Assembly: GCA_018340805.1 (NCBI GenBank)
Contig: JACMZG010001863.1
Span: forward strand, 57,604,091 to 57,668,090
DNA from: Microvelia longipes
Lineage: Eukaryota > Arthropoda > Insecta > Hemiptera > Veliidae
DNA: 64,000 nt
Reading direction: 5' to 3'
Under the pieces are notes generated by a model that was not told the DNA's origin, searched no databases, and saw nothing but the letters and a program-made list of their open reading frames with translations. Of the stretch, positions 1 to 15,030 are shown piece by piece; within the stretch, counting starts at the first letter, position 1; each line of letters opens with the position of its first letter. The position numbers and the translations under genes are program-made.

Positions 1-1093
1 TGTGGTGTATCATCGATTATTCTTATGAAAACATAGTTAAAACATTATAAAAACATAAAAAAATATGAAAATAGTTATAAACCATTTTATAACAAATAAA
101 AAAAAACACAAACAACAAAAAAACATTTAAAAAAATAATAAAATATGTTCATAAAAGTAACAGAAAAGGCATATATCGATTATTCCTACGTCACATCTCT
201 AAACTAAAAATATATCGATATATAGTATTGATAACAGGGTGCACCGTATACCGAAGTTCAGCCTAAAGTAATATTTGGCAGAGAGAATTTCTTAGATCGT
301 GTTAATTTTGGGATCCAATTCAATTAATGTTAAGTAGCTGTTAACCTGAACCCCCTAAAAAATGGGGCCATTAGTCAGGTGACACTGATTGCTTTGGTCC
401 ACAAAATCTATTATTTCATGGAATCACAGAATCGTTGTAGCTAAGAAAAGAATCATTTATACTGCACGCTTTGTCCAAAAAGTAAAAAAAGGGGGTCTGT
501 AAAAACAAGACAAATTTAGGGTCAAGTCCCTTGAGAGTAAGATGGTTGCGAGAGGAGCACTAAGAGCGATCCCTCCCTGTGATAAAAAGAGAATCAGCTA
601 CCAACCTTCTAAAGGAGCAGCTAGTACAAACGGCTTTAATGTCACTGCTATAACTAATGGCTTAGTAATTAGAACCTCTTGTACAGTCCAATAAAACATA
701 CGCTTATGAAACTCAACCTCTGTGTCTACAGCCAGAAACAGGTTCTCTACCCAGTTGAATTTACAATTCTGCTGTTCTCCTTGTTACAACTATAAGCTAA
801 TTGCGACGTATTGAAGAATTACATTTTGTTCCTGAAATGAGGAAAAAGTTAATATAAGTTTATTTCTTTATTTTTATAGTTTATACAGGTTTATTTAAGT
901 TTTAATCATCCATTAATATTTCTCAACATTTCCAAGAATATTTTCTATAATTTCACTTCAAATCAATCTATCGATCTTATCAGTATATTACGTTCTAGCA
1001 ACTAATATAGTAACTAACTTTCAGCTCAAATAGACTCTTCTTAGTATGTTTACCTTAAATCTAAATAGTTCTAACCATAGAGATATACATATA
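1..1093. other. AT-rich non-coding stretch
   Basis: No open frame of useful length, no RNA gene and no tandem repeat is visible. The first 200 bases are A-rich. I see nothing here that I can annotate further. Confidence 0.6.
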
Positions 1094-1381
1094 CTAGAGG
1101 GGGCATAGCCGATATCAATACATTAAGAGGCCTGAAACATCTTTTTAGGGCTCTCAGGGGTTCTGTGTAACCTCAATGAAACCTTCTCCAAGAGTGAGTT
1201 AAGGTTATAATAAATCAATTGTTTTCATCTTCCCCCACATTATTTGTGTTTTGATTTGTATTTTAAACGTCCTACTATATAAGTTATTTTAATTTTGTAC
1301 TGGTTATTTCATTTATTTCTAAGCGAGGCGGTCAGGTTACTTTTTCGATGTTTCAAAATTCAACCTTTAGGGCCCCTCTAG
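1094..1381 (+). mobile_element. MITE family A, copy 1
   Basis: About 288 bp bounded by short inverted ends, CTAGAGGGGGC on the left and GGGCCCCTCTAG on the right, next to TATA-rich flanks that suggest a TA target site. The interior shares long stretches with copies at 26.4 and 44.0 kb, including the landmarks AGGCCTGAAACAT, TCTGTGTAACCTCA and AAGGTTATAATAAATCAATT. No coding capacity is visible. A mariner-like non-autonomous element is the natural guess from the TA flank and size, but no transposase partner is present in the window. Confidence 0.65.

Positions 1382-1382
<1 letters not shown>

Positions 1383-1474
<92 letters not shown>
1383..1474. repeat. (AT)n microsatellite
   Basis: Nearly pure AT dinucleotide run with phase slips (AATAT). 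It abuts the right end of the MITE copy, so the element may have inserted at the edge of an existing AT tract. Confidence 0.95.
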
Positions 1475-1859
1475 CTAATATTGAACTCTCCTCATTTAGG
1501 TCGTAAGGCGAACGCTCTACCTGAGCTAGATTTGTTTGTAGTTTGTAGTCATATTTTACTTTATATTTATTAGTTTTAATTCTTTATTATCTTCGAATTT
1601 AAATTTATTATTTTCCTTATGTTACAGGTGTGTATAAATTCGTTCTCAGTACTTTGGCTGTTAAGGTAAAAAATAAATAATAATTATAGTAACAACAATT
1701 GATAATAATATAAATAATAATGTTTTAGGTAAAGTTTTAAAAAATCGTATAAAAGTAAGTTTTTCTATATTTAATTACTTTTATTGATAGTTTCATAAAA
1801 GTATGCTTCGCTAGTCTTTAATAAATATCGTCTACAATAAATACATTTGTTTTAATTGC

Positions 1860-2190
1860 AGAGGTCACCCATCAAGGTACTGACCTCGCTCGATGCTGCT
1901 TAACTTTTATGATCCAATAAAACCCGTAGATATACTTACTGCATTGTAACTTAGTAAACTTATTTATTACATAAAGGGATAGACTTGTACCAAATACTGA
2001 TATTGAGATGAAACTTATCACAGTTGTTGGTATTATAAAGGCCTATATGCTTTTCAAATGATGATAATTTTTTCGAGTTTTATGCATATTTTGGTGATTC
2101 ATTACAGTTGATGATGTCATGAAAATATTTTCCGGTAAAGACAACTCTAGATCTGAGCACAGCAGCTTCATTTCGGAAAATGTTCAATCA
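1860..2190 (-). repeat. Dispersed repeat family B fragment
   Basis: Contains ACTGACCTCGCTCGATGCTG and TGATATTGAGATGAAACTTA followed by an AGTTGTTGG motif. The same words recur near 20.8, 21.65, 46.5, 46.8 and 48.6 kb, so this is an old copy of a multi-copy element. Orientation is assigned relative to copies that carry a GT tract on the plus strand (6.7, 10.7, 11.8 and 24.8 kb). No protein can be read from it. Confidence 0.55.
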
Positions 2191-3076
2191 TTTATAGGGG
2201 GCTGGGGGCTATTGATCTCTTGGAGACCCCCTTAAGCCTTCTTAAGCCTTCCTTTAAGTCCTTCTATGAGCCCCCTAAATTACATGTTTCTGTTTTTGTC
2301 ATCGAGAACTCCATTAGTCAGCCTTTTAACGAAAGGGAGCGAACATTCCAGTTTTAACTTATAAGCAACGCAGCAATAATTCAATTTTGATTCCTACTTA
2401 ATTATTTTAAAAGTTAAAATCTATCACCACCGAAAATTCTTAAAAAGTAAAATGTCACGTAAAATTTGGAAGAAAAATAATTTTTTGATTATTTTTAAGG
2501 GCTCATTCTTTTTATTGATCCATTTCTTTTTCCCAAGCCCCGTTTAATGGGTCATAATAAATTAACGTCTCTAAACGCATTAATAATTTATACATTAAAA
2601 CGTTTTTACTTCCTTGAGTCTGTTTTAACAGAGCTGCTTTGTCATGGACGTTTATTCACTGTTATCATTTTTATGAACATTTAAAAATTGTAAATATAAT
2701 CAAAATTAAAAAAAAAACATTTTAAGGGCGTATTAGTTAATGAATTAAAGTTACTTAAAAACTTTTATAACACATTTTGATTTTATGAATTTTTTTATTG
2801 TTAACAATTTATTTTTTAGTACCTAATAAACATTTCTATTTTATTTAGGTTTCGTTATAATTATAAAAAATTAGAATGCGTTATAAAATTATATTAGGAT
2901 GTCATAAAATGTGTTTCATTTTTATTTTGCCTCATTTATACGGTAGGTATATAGGAAAAGAAAAATTATTGTGTTCGCAGTCGAAATATCCGTTTCATGT
3001 GTTTTTGAACTGTTGTGAACGAGCGTAGAGAATCCGATATGGTGGTACCCCGTACTTGATTTTTTCCTTTAAGTCC
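2191..3076. other. AT-rich non-coding stretch
   Basis: No coding signal. A short direct duplication, CTTAAGCCTT, occurs twice around 2233-2250. Otherwise nothing recognisable. Confidence 0.55.
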
Positions 3077-3232
<156 letters not shown>

Positions 3233-4398
3233 GTTTTAACATGCATAATTAAAAATTATATAAATAAACTTAAGAGGTTTCAAATTTTAGCAAACTTACT
3301 TAAATTCTCTAATATATAGGTGTTACGGTAAAAATATGGGGGGCCTTAATATGGCGGGTTTGGCCTTAAAATATGGCCAAATCCGTTTCAGAGGTCCCTA
3401 ACCACGAAAAAGTATGTTTTGTGAACTTAATTATTCAAAAAATATTTCTTGTGAAAAATGAAAATATTTTGTCGACAAAAAGAACTTTTTTCATGTTTCT
3501 TGGAGCGCTGAATAGAATTAAACCGGTTCTATACGACCATACTAAGTGACCGCAAAGTAAAAAACCATGGTTAAAAACTGGAATAGTTAAAATACGGTGG
3601 ATAATCAACTATTTTTTTCTAGCATGAGTTGCTTAAATAATTTCTAGTATTTGCTTAAAATTAATAATAGAGCTACTTGAGTAACCTCGTCACCTATCTA
3701 AATGTGCAATCAAAGGATTCTAATTAAAGAGGATCACGAGCTAAGATTTGCAATGTTACAAAGTGACTCTGTTGAAGAAAAAAAATTGAGAAGAATCCAT
3801 CACAGAATATACTCGATAAATTAACTGCATATGCTTGGTACGAAATGCCTATGCTTACAATGCTTATATTAACTTAACTATCCAGGTCATAAATTTAAGG
3901 CCAACTACATTCTGAGGAAAGGTTTTCAATAGTAGATGAGCCAATAGTGAATGGTAATATACATTATTTTTACCACATCGTGTCTTACAGTACAACATAC
4001 GGCTAGAATCACTTGACAGCGTATTATGATAATTTTATTATTAATAATAAAGGATAGTCATTTAAATGTTTTATTAATGAGTTCATGTTGAACTCGTCAT
4101 GCCCTCGTCACAAAACCTAGGTATCGCGCTAAGGTGCGATGTTTACAGCTCTTTACATGGTTATAGCTAAAGAGCTAAAACCATGCTAAGGAAGTTAAGT
4201 TATGTCCTATTGCTTTATTTTATACGACGTTCATGAGGTCAGTAAAGTGTTCTTATCGCGTCATCCCCTTTATTCAAGATACTTGGATAAATCACTCTGG
4301 TAGCAGGTAGCAGGTATCTATATTAGAGACCTTCATTCTAGATGACGATTTATCCAGCTCATGTCAATTAAAAATTCGCAACTACTATTATTATTAGT
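3233..4398. other. Non-coding stretch with a solo MITE C end
   Basis: Mostly featureless AT-rich DNA. At about 3997-4028 the words CGGCTAGAATCACTTGACAGCG resemble the terminus of MITE family C (36.4 and 59.3 kb), but no matching second end is visible, so this is a solo or decayed end. Confidence 0.4.
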
Positions 4399-4426
4399 CG
4401 CTCGGTGAGACTCGTCTCACCGAGCG
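4399..4426. repeat. Perfect 13-bp hairpin
   Basis: CGCTCGGTGAGAC, a two-base spacer, then GTCTCACCGAGCG. It is GC-rich in an AT-rich setting and resembles the isolated hairpin at 14,997. Not followed by a T run, so there is no reason to call it a terminator. Confidence 0.8.
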
Positions 4427-6461
4427 GACAAAGGAGTGGGCTACGCATGGTCAATTCGTAAATTTCTTTAGATTGATTGTATATAAAATTGTCCTAAAGT
4501 ATATAAAACTCTGAACACAGAGGTTTGCAAGTGATAAGTCTAGTCTTCATTCTACGAAAACACCTTTAAGCTTCGAAACAATTTCTCAATAATATCAAAA
4601 AATATTAGATCAAAAAAATTTGACGATATCAATTTAGGAGTTATAAATTTATAGAACGTCTCGACAAAAAGTCTGATATATGGGATATTATGACCTGAAT
4701 TTCTTCTTGGGAAATTGTGGAAGGCTATAATAATGGACAAAGTTGGGAGTTGGCCGCCGCAGTCCCCTCAGCTCAAGCCAAAACTTTTCCTTTTTAGCCC
4801 TGAAAACTTTAAACAATCCTTTATTTCTTACTGTCCTCAGTTCCTTTTAATCCTGAATATCATAAAGGACGTTTAGTTGAGATAACTCTACTTTTTATTA
4901 ACTTTTTCTTAAAAATGTATTAATTTATTTTCTTGTTTTGCCGTTGAATTATATCTTAATGTAAGGATAAAAAAAACAATAGGCCTTTGGTCTCTAGGCT
5001 GCTTCGTGCCCTCTGTTGTCTTATAGTTTTTATCCTATATGAGTTTGTCATATTACTAGTTCATATAAGCGACATACTAACGCTCTATAGGCGAATTTCC
5101 AGATATATTAGTCTAAGAAACGTGATTTATTTACATTATGTTTTACATGTTAATTGGAACTACATTCAAGTGGTTTTTGGTAATGTGCAGGTGAGTCAAT
5201 GTTATAAAAAGAGCGTTCGGTAGCTTAGTTGCGTGCTTAGCATAGGAATGTCGAATTTGAAAGGTTATCAGGTAGGACTACACACGGGAATAAGACTAAT
5301 TAAAAAAGTCCTCACCCATCAATATCCGTTCAGTAGTTTAGGCTGTAGGTGCGTCAACAAAAAGTGCAGGAAGATTATGAAAAAGAAGTCGTCGAAAATG
5401 ACATTTTCAAACCTATTTTTTTCCACTTCTACTTGGCTGATTTAAATGATTTTTTTTTAATTTTCGATCTATAAGGCACTCCTTTTAAAGATATTATAAT
5501 AATATTTATGTATCTATAGCCGTCTTTTCGCTAGAGACCATCAAAAACTCTACTTTGTAGCGTACAGTTAATTAATATACACTGGCAGCATTAACATAAG
5601 GTTTTTGACTTTTTTTTACTGACTAAGCGGGGTATTTTAACTTTTTTTCTTGACTAGGGAGGGCGGAACGCTGCTACGTTCCTAAATCTAATTAACGAAA
5701 TCAGCTTAGTCGACTTAGAGTCTTGTCTTAGCCTAGCAGCAATGTGGCAAGCAGTAACACTTTTGCCACTATTGGTGATCGTACAAGGATAAGTCGACAG
5801 GTACCAAAATTGTGTTGACCTTGTGGTTTAAAAATCGAACTATAGTCAAATTATAGTTTTTAGTTAGAAATGAGCCGTAGAATGAACCTAATTTATTGCT
5901 GTTTTTATTTTGTGTGCCCTGTACATGGTATTCAAACTATTTTTACCTTCTCTTTTATAATCAAAGAGACTAATACTATTAGAGGGAGGATACAACAGCT
6001 CTTATCATTCCTTGGGTAGCTAGGAGCCGTAAGGGTACATTGGTGACGTCATTTTTTGTATTTTTCCTAATAATTACAATTTCACGTAAATATTACATTA
6101 TTTTTCGACTATTTTGTTTTAAATCAAGTAAAATGAATTTAAAATAAGTTTTAATTATTATCTATTGCATGTATTCTTTAACTGTTAGTTTTGAATAAAG
6201 TGGTTTAATGTGGCATCACTGAAAAATGTCCGCCGTTAGTAGAGTGCATGCTACTATAGGAGTTGTAGAGGGGTGGGGAGTATCTAGTCTCTCTCTAGGG
6301 AGACTATAGTAGGGGTAAGTACAGTTACGGCACCTATGGAAACTGTCTCACTTCCAGACCCCTTATCACTGTGTTAATGGGGTCCTGTACTCCCTCTAAT
6401 AGTTTTAGTCTCTTTGTTTATAATACAGGTGTTTAGGAAAAGTATTGTATTAGTGATCTGC
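4427..6461. other. Non-coding stretch, decayed repeats
   Basis: Short open frames at 4987-5223 and 5233-5445 lack domain signals and begin at non-ATG codons in part. The segment around 5310-5350 (CACCCATCAATATCCGTTCA) looks like a remnant of an interspersed element rather than a gene. Nothing else stands out. Confidence 0.45.
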
Positions 6462-6684
6462 CTCCGTAGTCGCGGTCGTATAGTACTGGACTTCGGCACC
6501 GAAGGTCCGGGGTTCACAACCTAGGCTATGCTCTCAGTTTTTATGAATAGAATTTGATGTAAAAAGATTTCGCCAACTTTAGCTTTACTTTGAGCATAGT
6601 AGATGTGACGCACCAGAGTTGGTTCCCGCAGGGCGAATCCCCTGAAAGGCCGAAAAGCCCTAAAACGGGCATTATTATTATTAA
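6462..6684 (+). mobile_element. tRNA-derived SINE, copy 1
   Basis: The 5' part is tRNA-like, with a B-box-like GGGGTTCACAACC following GACTTCGGCACCGAAGGTCC. The body contains TTCGCCAACTTTAGCTTTAC and a GC-rich 3' part (GGTTCCCGCAGGGCGAA, AAAACGGGC), ending in an ATT-repeat tail. Copies in the opposite orientation lie at 49.8-50.05 and 62.4-62.64 kb and share body, GC-rich segment and ATT tail, which fixes the family boundaries. The A box here is poorer than in the 50-kb copy. Confidence 0.8.
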
Positions 6685-6689
6685 TGCAT

Positions 6690-6960
6690 TAGTGTTTAAT
6701 ATCTAAAACGAAATTTTATCTGAATCATTAATTTCGTGTTTTTAAAACTTCCTGACTGGTTTTTACTAAGTTGTCTTTGTATGTATTTATGTGTGTATAC
6801 ATGAGTGTGTGTATGTTTGCCTGTTATCATCTTAGCTCCCAGAGTATTTATGTTGGAGTTTATTGAATTCAAGAGAGTTGAATTCTGGTGCAAAATCAAT
6901 CTTTGGGTCTAGTTTTGCTATCCGGAATAATTATGTTAATACTGACGTCATTAACCGGCA
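6690..6960 (+). repeat. Dispersed repeat family B, GT-tract portion
   Basis: Carries a GTGTGT stretch followed by TTGGGTCTAGTTTTGCTATC and CCGGAATAATTATG, then GACGTCATTAACCGG. Equivalent words in the same order occur at 10.7-10.95, 11.8-12.0 and 24.7-24.95 kb, and reversed at 21.0, 33.4, 34.7 and 48.9 kb. A short minus-strand frame across it is incidental. Confidence 0.65.
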
Positions 6961-7616
6961 GTAATAACTCATTAGGAGAGGAAAAACTCTGAGATACCCC
7001 GGACCCGAAGTTTTATTGCCGTTTATATTTTTGAACCTTGTATATTTGGGCAAGATGTTTAAATATATATTTGTAGTATACAAAGTTTATAAATGTAAAT
7101 ATAACTTTATTCAATTCATAAAAAGTTAAAAAGTACAATCACTGATAGTGATAAAAACAAATTAACCCGGCTCTCAGAGCAGTTGATAACAACAGTAATT
7201 ACAGCCTTGTATTAATTATTTCTCAAAGAAAACAAGAAAAAATATAAAGAAAATATCTCTCAGTCACGGAACTGATCCTAAACACTGTTTAGACAAGGAA
7301 AACGAGTTTTCTTATCAAACCATTATTCTGGCGGGACAATTCATTTTCATCGTAGTTAATTATTATAGGGTTTTTTTAATGTTTAAAGTTTAAACATCGG
7401 GAAATGGGAAATCAGAGTTAATAAGAAAATAATCATAGGTAAGATAAAAAGGTCAGATTTAAGAGTAGGTAAAGGTTATCTTAACTTTATAACCTGATGT
7501 AATAAAAAGATATCGGGTATGGGGTACCTCGGAACTTTTTCTGTACCTCATCGGAGTCGTGGATGAGGAGCCTATTCACGACTCCGGCTCTCATAATTTC
7601 GGACTCATTTAAGAAA
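6961..7616. other. AT-rich non-coding stretch
   Basis: No gene or structured repeat recognised. Confidence 0.5.
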
Positions 7617-7890
7617 TGAATATCAATTGTCTTCATAAATGAATATCAATCGTCTTCAGAAATAAATATCAATTGTCTTCAGAAATGAATATCAATTGTC
7701 TTTAGAAATGAATATCAATTGTCTTCAAAATGAAAATCGACTGTTAGGAATGAATATCAATCGTCTTTAGGAATGAATATCAATTGTCTTTACAAATTAA
7801 TATCAATCGTCTTCAGAAATAAATATCAATCGTCTTCAGAAATGAATATCAATCGTTTTCATAAGCGAATATTAATCGCCTTCAGAATAT
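7617..7890. repeat. 23-24 bp minisatellite
   Basis: About a dozen diverged copies of a unit containing GAATATCAATTGTCTTCAGA, with AATCGTCTT variants. It ends in a degenerate unit near 7880. No coding potential. Confidence 0.9.
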
Positions 7891-10669
<2,779 letters not shown>

Positions 10670-10950
10670 TTACTTTTCCTCTCCTTCTTATACAGATGGT
10701 ATAGAGGAAAAGTATTGGTTTCACCCAAAAAAAAATTAACCCGAGATTTCACTTGAATTATCTATTTTAGGTGTTTTTAGGACCATATGAACCGATTTCA
10801 GCTTGATGTCTGTGTATGTGTGTGTGTCTGTGTCACGCATAACTCCCACTGTGTTTATGCTAGATAGTTGAAACTTGGTACAAAAATCAGTCTTTGTGTC
10901 TAGTTGTGCTGCCCGGAATATCAAAATTTTATGGCACCATTAACAGTGTA
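10670..10950 (+). repeat. Dispersed repeat family B, GT-tract portion
   Basis: Best-preserved copy in the window: GAGGAAAAGTATTGG, then a GTGTGT tract, GTCACGCATAACTCCCAC, AGTTGAAACTTGGTACAAAA, GTCTTTGTGTCTAGTTGTGC and GCCCGGAATATC. It can serve as the reference for the other copies. Confidence 0.7.
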
Positions 10951-11819
10951 AGTTGTTTGTTCAGTGTAGGCACTTTATTATTTTTTTAGATGGATTAGTT
11001 ATTAAAATGTTGCTCGGCACAAAACTGGACGAGCATGCTCTTTAATACAACTCTTCCTCTTTATATTGCATATCTGAAAATAAACTGTTTTCAATCAGGG
11101 TATTTTCACTTCAGCAATTTTCACCCTAGAAGTGAAAACTGTAGCTAATGCCGAGGGATGTATTGTGGACTTAGGGTGAATATGTAACAGGGAAGTGTGG
11201 TTGACGAGGTGTGGTTGTGGTCAATATCAGTGATTAAGGACCCTAACAGAAAGGGTTATAACAGGATTCAATAAATGCTAGGTATTAGAACTAAACCAAA
11301 CTCGGCAAAATGATTTCTCTAAAAACGTGTCACATGTGCGGAGCTTAAATTACTTCCCTCAAAAACTTTTAAAAAGGATGAATTAAAAAACTACCCTTTG
11401 CTTCAAACACAGGGTTTGCATGACTCGGTATGTTGGACAGAGAAATTTTCAGAAAATTGGCTCCGCTCCAAACTCAAGGTACAACCTCCCCATGTTTCCT
11501 TTTTTGTAATTTATATTCTGTATTTATGGTAAAGAGAGCCAAGCATGCGGGCTTTAATTAACAAATCACAGCTTGGTTTTGATTCCTCACTCGTCCTCCT
11601 ACTGCTTATTATTAAAATTTTCCTACAACAAGTCTCTCTCTTTCCTGTAAAAACTGTTTTAGGAGAGAAAAACTTTTATATATTTTTGAAATGAACCATA
11701 TGTTCCTCTTTTTTTGCTTTAATTATTATTTTCGAAAAGTTTTCATTTTTAAAACAATTTAAAAATATAAAAGTGTTTAGAAATAGTTACAGATATCGTG
11801 TAGATTTTTTTTACTTTCA

Positions 11820-12010
11820 TTTATATTTTAGGTATGAAGAAAAAGTATTATCTTTGCACTTAAAACCCAAAACCGAGATATCACCTGAAATAATTGTTTC
11901 AGGTGACCTTCTTAGTGGTTTGTCTTTGTGTTTGTGTGTATTAGGTATGTATGGAACTGTTATGGTAGAGAGCCAGAACTTGGTACGAAACATTTTATGA
12001 CGCCATTTAC
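11820..12010 (+). repeat. Dispersed repeat family B fragment
   Basis: Shares GAAGAAAAAGTATT, the TTGTCTTTGTGTTTGTGTG tract and CCAGAACTTGGTACGAAA with the 10.7-kb copy. A 75-aa frame across the repeat is incidental. Confidence 0.6.
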
Positions 12011-12227
12011 CATCGTGATCGTCTCAAAATATCGTAGAACATGAAAAAACGATCGGTTCAATTCGACTTGCAACACACTGTAGTTCTGTACAAGACCAAT
12101 AAATGTGCCAAGTTTCATCTTACTATCAGCATTAAATTATTAGAATTAAAAAGGTTGTATTTACTGCAAGTTGAAGAAGCAATCGAAGAATCAGCTACCG
12201 TCGATACTTGCTTTTGGATATGAATAT

Positions 12228-12265
12228 CCTTGGACCGGTTTCGGCATAACGCCATCATCAGCAGG
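12228..12265 (-). ncRNA. Hammerhead-ribozyme-like motif, left arm
   Basis: Read on the minus strand: CTGATGA, a short helix GGC/GCC around GTTAT, then GAAA, the self-complementary ACCGGT and a C at the expected cleavage position. The flanking stem I strands are CCTG and CAAGG, so the outer helix has one extra base compared with the right arm. The conserved core (CUGANGA, GAAA, UH) is what the hammerhead family requires. Activity is inferred, not shown. Confidence 0.5.
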
Positions 12266-12371
12266 CGGGGCAACACTCAAGCTTGATCTTCAGAGGGCTC
12301 GTCGTGCTCATTGAGATTAGAAGTTAATCACTGATATAACTTTATTAGTTGAGAGCTCGAGTGTTGCCCCG

Positions 12372-12408
12372 CCTGCTGATGATGGCGTTATGCCGAAACC
12401 GGTCCAGG
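12372..12408 (+). ncRNA. Hammerhead-ribozyme-like motif, right arm
   Basis: Plus-strand order: CCTG (stem I), CTGATGA (12,376-12,382), stem II GGC/GCC, GAAA (12,395-12,398), CCGG, TC, then CAGG, which pairs with the initial CCTG. All invariant core positions of a type I hammerhead are present. Stem III would be the loopless palindrome ACCGGU, which favours a dimeric form, as described for hammerheads of Penelope-like elements and retrozymes. No reverse transcriptase of that type is seen nearby. Confidence 0.6.
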
Positions 12409-12461
12409 GATATTCATATCCAACTGCAAGTATCGACGATAGATGATTCTTCGATTATTAA

Positions 12462-13014
12462 ATCATTAGTTTGAGGTTTAGTGTCTCTAATACTCTTTAA
12501 GCTTGCATTAGATATAATTTTAGCATAATTTTTTTGTTATTAAGGTTTTCGAAAGAAAATTTCATCTCCCTTTGCAACGTGAAAGACTTGGACAAAAAAA
12601 TTAATGTACATTTTATCAGGGAGAAAGTATATATCAAAAGACTGTGAAATTTTGATTTCGGTAATACCATAACCAAGTTAGCTAGTAAATCCGATTACCC
12701 CTCCCTTCCTACCCTCTCCTACCCGCTGTGTACTCTTCTGTAATGGCTTAAAATATAAATATTTTAAAATATTCCTTCCTGTAATACTTTTAGAATATTT
12801 ATTAATACAAGGGGTGGGGGAGGTACTTCCTTCCTCTGTATAATAACGTCGGTTTTCTAAAAGTCTATTTTCCTGGAAATAAAATATTAACATGACATGT
12901 GTGGAAACTTATAATATAATAAGACTATTTGGTGTTTTCCAAGTCTTTGATAATTAATACGTAACGATTCAGAAGGGAAAAAATGTTAAGTGACCTATTC
13001 AGAAGAGTTTAGGA
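12462..13014. other. Non-coding stretch
   Basis: No gene recognised. The minus-strand frame at 12,678-12,893 has no domain content. Confidence 0.5.
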
Positions 13015-13156
13015 AAGTGGTCCCGATGGTAAAATAATTAGAAATGGACTCTTTCACACAGAGAGTCCTGTTTCGATCCAGGTCGGGGATTCTGGAATTT
13101 TCATGCGAGTGATATAAATCCTTAACCTCCCTTTCGAAAAAGGGGGAAGGTTAAGG
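13015..13156 (+). mobile_element. tRNA-derived SINE, second type
   Basis: A tRNA-like head (GGTCCCGATGGTAAAATAAT, anticodon-arm-like ACACAGAGAGTCC) is followed by a B-box-like TGTTTCGATCC and GGTCGGG, whose CCCGA/TCGGG ends could pair as an acceptor stem. The tail TCTGGAATTTTCATGCG leads into an AT tract. Not a functional tRNA: the A box is degenerate. Confidence 0.55.

Positions 13157-13235
<79 letters not shown>
13157..13235. repeat. (AT)n microsatellite
   Basis: AT run directly after the SINE tail. The TTAAGG before it and AAATTTTCAAAAGGG after it suggest that the repeat expanded inside a copy of the SINE. Confidence 0.9.
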
Positions 13236-13238
<3 letters not shown>

Positions 13239-14549
13239 TTTCAAAAGGGCCCAAGGACGTGGCTTATTAGCTAGGTGATGTATGACCTCTCTTTAATCTA
13301 TGACCATCCCTATTGGAAGAGAATCAGTAATAGTGGATGCAAGTGGAAGAACTCACAACTCATCATCTTCTTTAACAGGTAAAGGAAATTCGAAATTCAT
13401 TCCTAAAACTCTTAGTCATCATTGCCTGACAGAAAGTAATGTACAATGAGGGGGGTGAGGAAAATTTCAGCGAATAACAACCATAGTTACTTTAAAAGGC
13501 TTTGGACTTAGACAATCTGGTTGATAAGGTCTAGGTTGGTATGTATCTCTAACCTTTGAACTTCTCTTTGCTGAATAAATTAATGTAAAATATCTCTACA
13601 TTGTGTCAACTAATCATTGACATAAATATAAAATTTGTCAAAACATTTGACATTTCAAACGTCAACTGCATCAATGATGTCAATGATTTAGTTTGAAAAA
13701 CGACTCGTGAGAGAATTTGTCGAACATACCTAACCGCAAACAATAGGACAGCACTTCAACGTCAGCTTACTTAAGAGCGAAAAACATAAAACATTAGTAT
13801 AATACAGCATAATGCTTTAAAAGCTTAATCATATCACTGGCACGTTTGACTTTATTTTGAAATGAATTCCGTGTTTTAGCTCTTCTAAAATTATATTCGT
13901 CTGTCTTTTGTTTTTATGTTGTTTTGTTTTGTATATGACGAGCATTAAGTTACGGATATGGCTTTATAAAGTTTATTTTTAGATGACTATAATAGTTATA
14001 AGATCTTGATTCGTTTTAAACTCTATTTTTTTCTGATATTCTCTCGTCGGAGTGAAATCACTGGATTGATTCTCTTACAAGTTCTTTCAAGCCACTAAAA
14101 CTGTATTTACTCTAATACTTGTAACATATCAGATTGTTGCAGTATTACTTAATAAAAAAGCTTAATCAAATATATTCAATGTAACAAATAAATAAATAAA
14201 AGTTAACACTATTTTTTTAATATATATAACAAAATTATAAATAACTATAAAATTATTAATAGTTTTGTGTTAAAAACATTACTAAAGTATACTGCAATCA
14301 TGGATGAACTCTTCAACAATTTGAATACAAACTTCAAATTTAACATTCTAATAAAATCATTTCACTTTCACTTCCAAAAACATTTCTTCAGGATTTATTT
14401 GTTTTACTTTGAAATGGCAATTTTGATTATTTTGATTTTAAGTTAAAACTATTTTCTGATGGTCAGCTGTTAACAGTATTAATATTTGTGAATGGCTTGT
14501 TGTTGTATTATACATTTTTGCTGACAGTTATGAAAGTATACATATTTCT
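13236..14549. other. AT-rich non-coding stretch
   Basis: No coding signal or structured repeat recognised. Confidence 0.5.
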
Positions 14550-14790
14550 AATGTTTTATTATTAGGGTATAATGGTTTGCTATTAGGGTATAAATAGTTT
14601 CTAATGATTTGTTATTAGGGTATAAATAGTTTCTAATGATTTGTTATTAGGGTATAATATTTTCTAATGATTTGTTATTAGGGTATAAATATTTTCTAAT
14701 TATTTGTTATTAGGGTATAAATAGTTTTTAATGATTTGTTATTAGATTATTAATATTTTCAAATGGTTTGTTAAGGTATACATATTCCCT
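14550..14790. repeat. 31-32 bp minisatellite
   Basis: About seven to eight copies of a unit containing TTATTAGGGTATAAAT and TTTCTAATGATTTG, diverging towards the right end. Confidence 0.9.
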
Positions 14791-14949
14791 CGTAGTTTAT
14801 TGACAAAATTTTAAATATTTGTTGATGGTTTAATTATACAATTATAAAATATTCAGTAATGGGATTTTTTTTTATAAATGTATAAATATTACTTTATCAA
14901 GTGCTCTTATTTATCATTACTTGCAACAACAAACTGCCTTATTATTTGC

Positions 14950-15030
14950 ATTTATGTTATTGAATAACATAAATATTATTGAAAAACATAAAGGGGAATA
15001 CATTCCCCTTCGTGCGAAGGGGAATGTATT
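14950..15030. repeat. Hairpin pair
   Basis: Two adjacent dyads. The first is TTATGTTATT against AATAACATAA around 14,952. The second is a perfect 16-bp arm pair, AATACATTCCCCTTCG / CGAAGGGGAATGTATT, with a two-base loop at 14,997-15,030. GC-rich arms in an AT-rich setting. Confidence 0.85.

Larger units (their letters stand above)
12180..12461. repeat. Foldback repeat, about 110-bp arms
   Basis: The left arm (12,180-12,290) and right arm (about 12,354-12,461) are near-complementary, separated by about 60 bp. Both carry ATATCC, ACCGGT, TTCGGCATAACGCC and ATCATCAGCAGGC words or their complements. A few mismatches (CCTTGG against CCAGGG) show that the arms have diverged. Each arm contains a hammerhead-like core, annotated separately. 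The arrangement looks like two inserted copies of a short ribozyme-bearing retroelement unit in opposite orientation. Confidence 0.85.

Noticed and set aside
4987..5445. Two adjacent 70-78 aa frames
   Set aside because: No domain, one lacks a convincing ATG, and part matches a widespread repeat-like word (CACCCATCAATATCCGTTCA).
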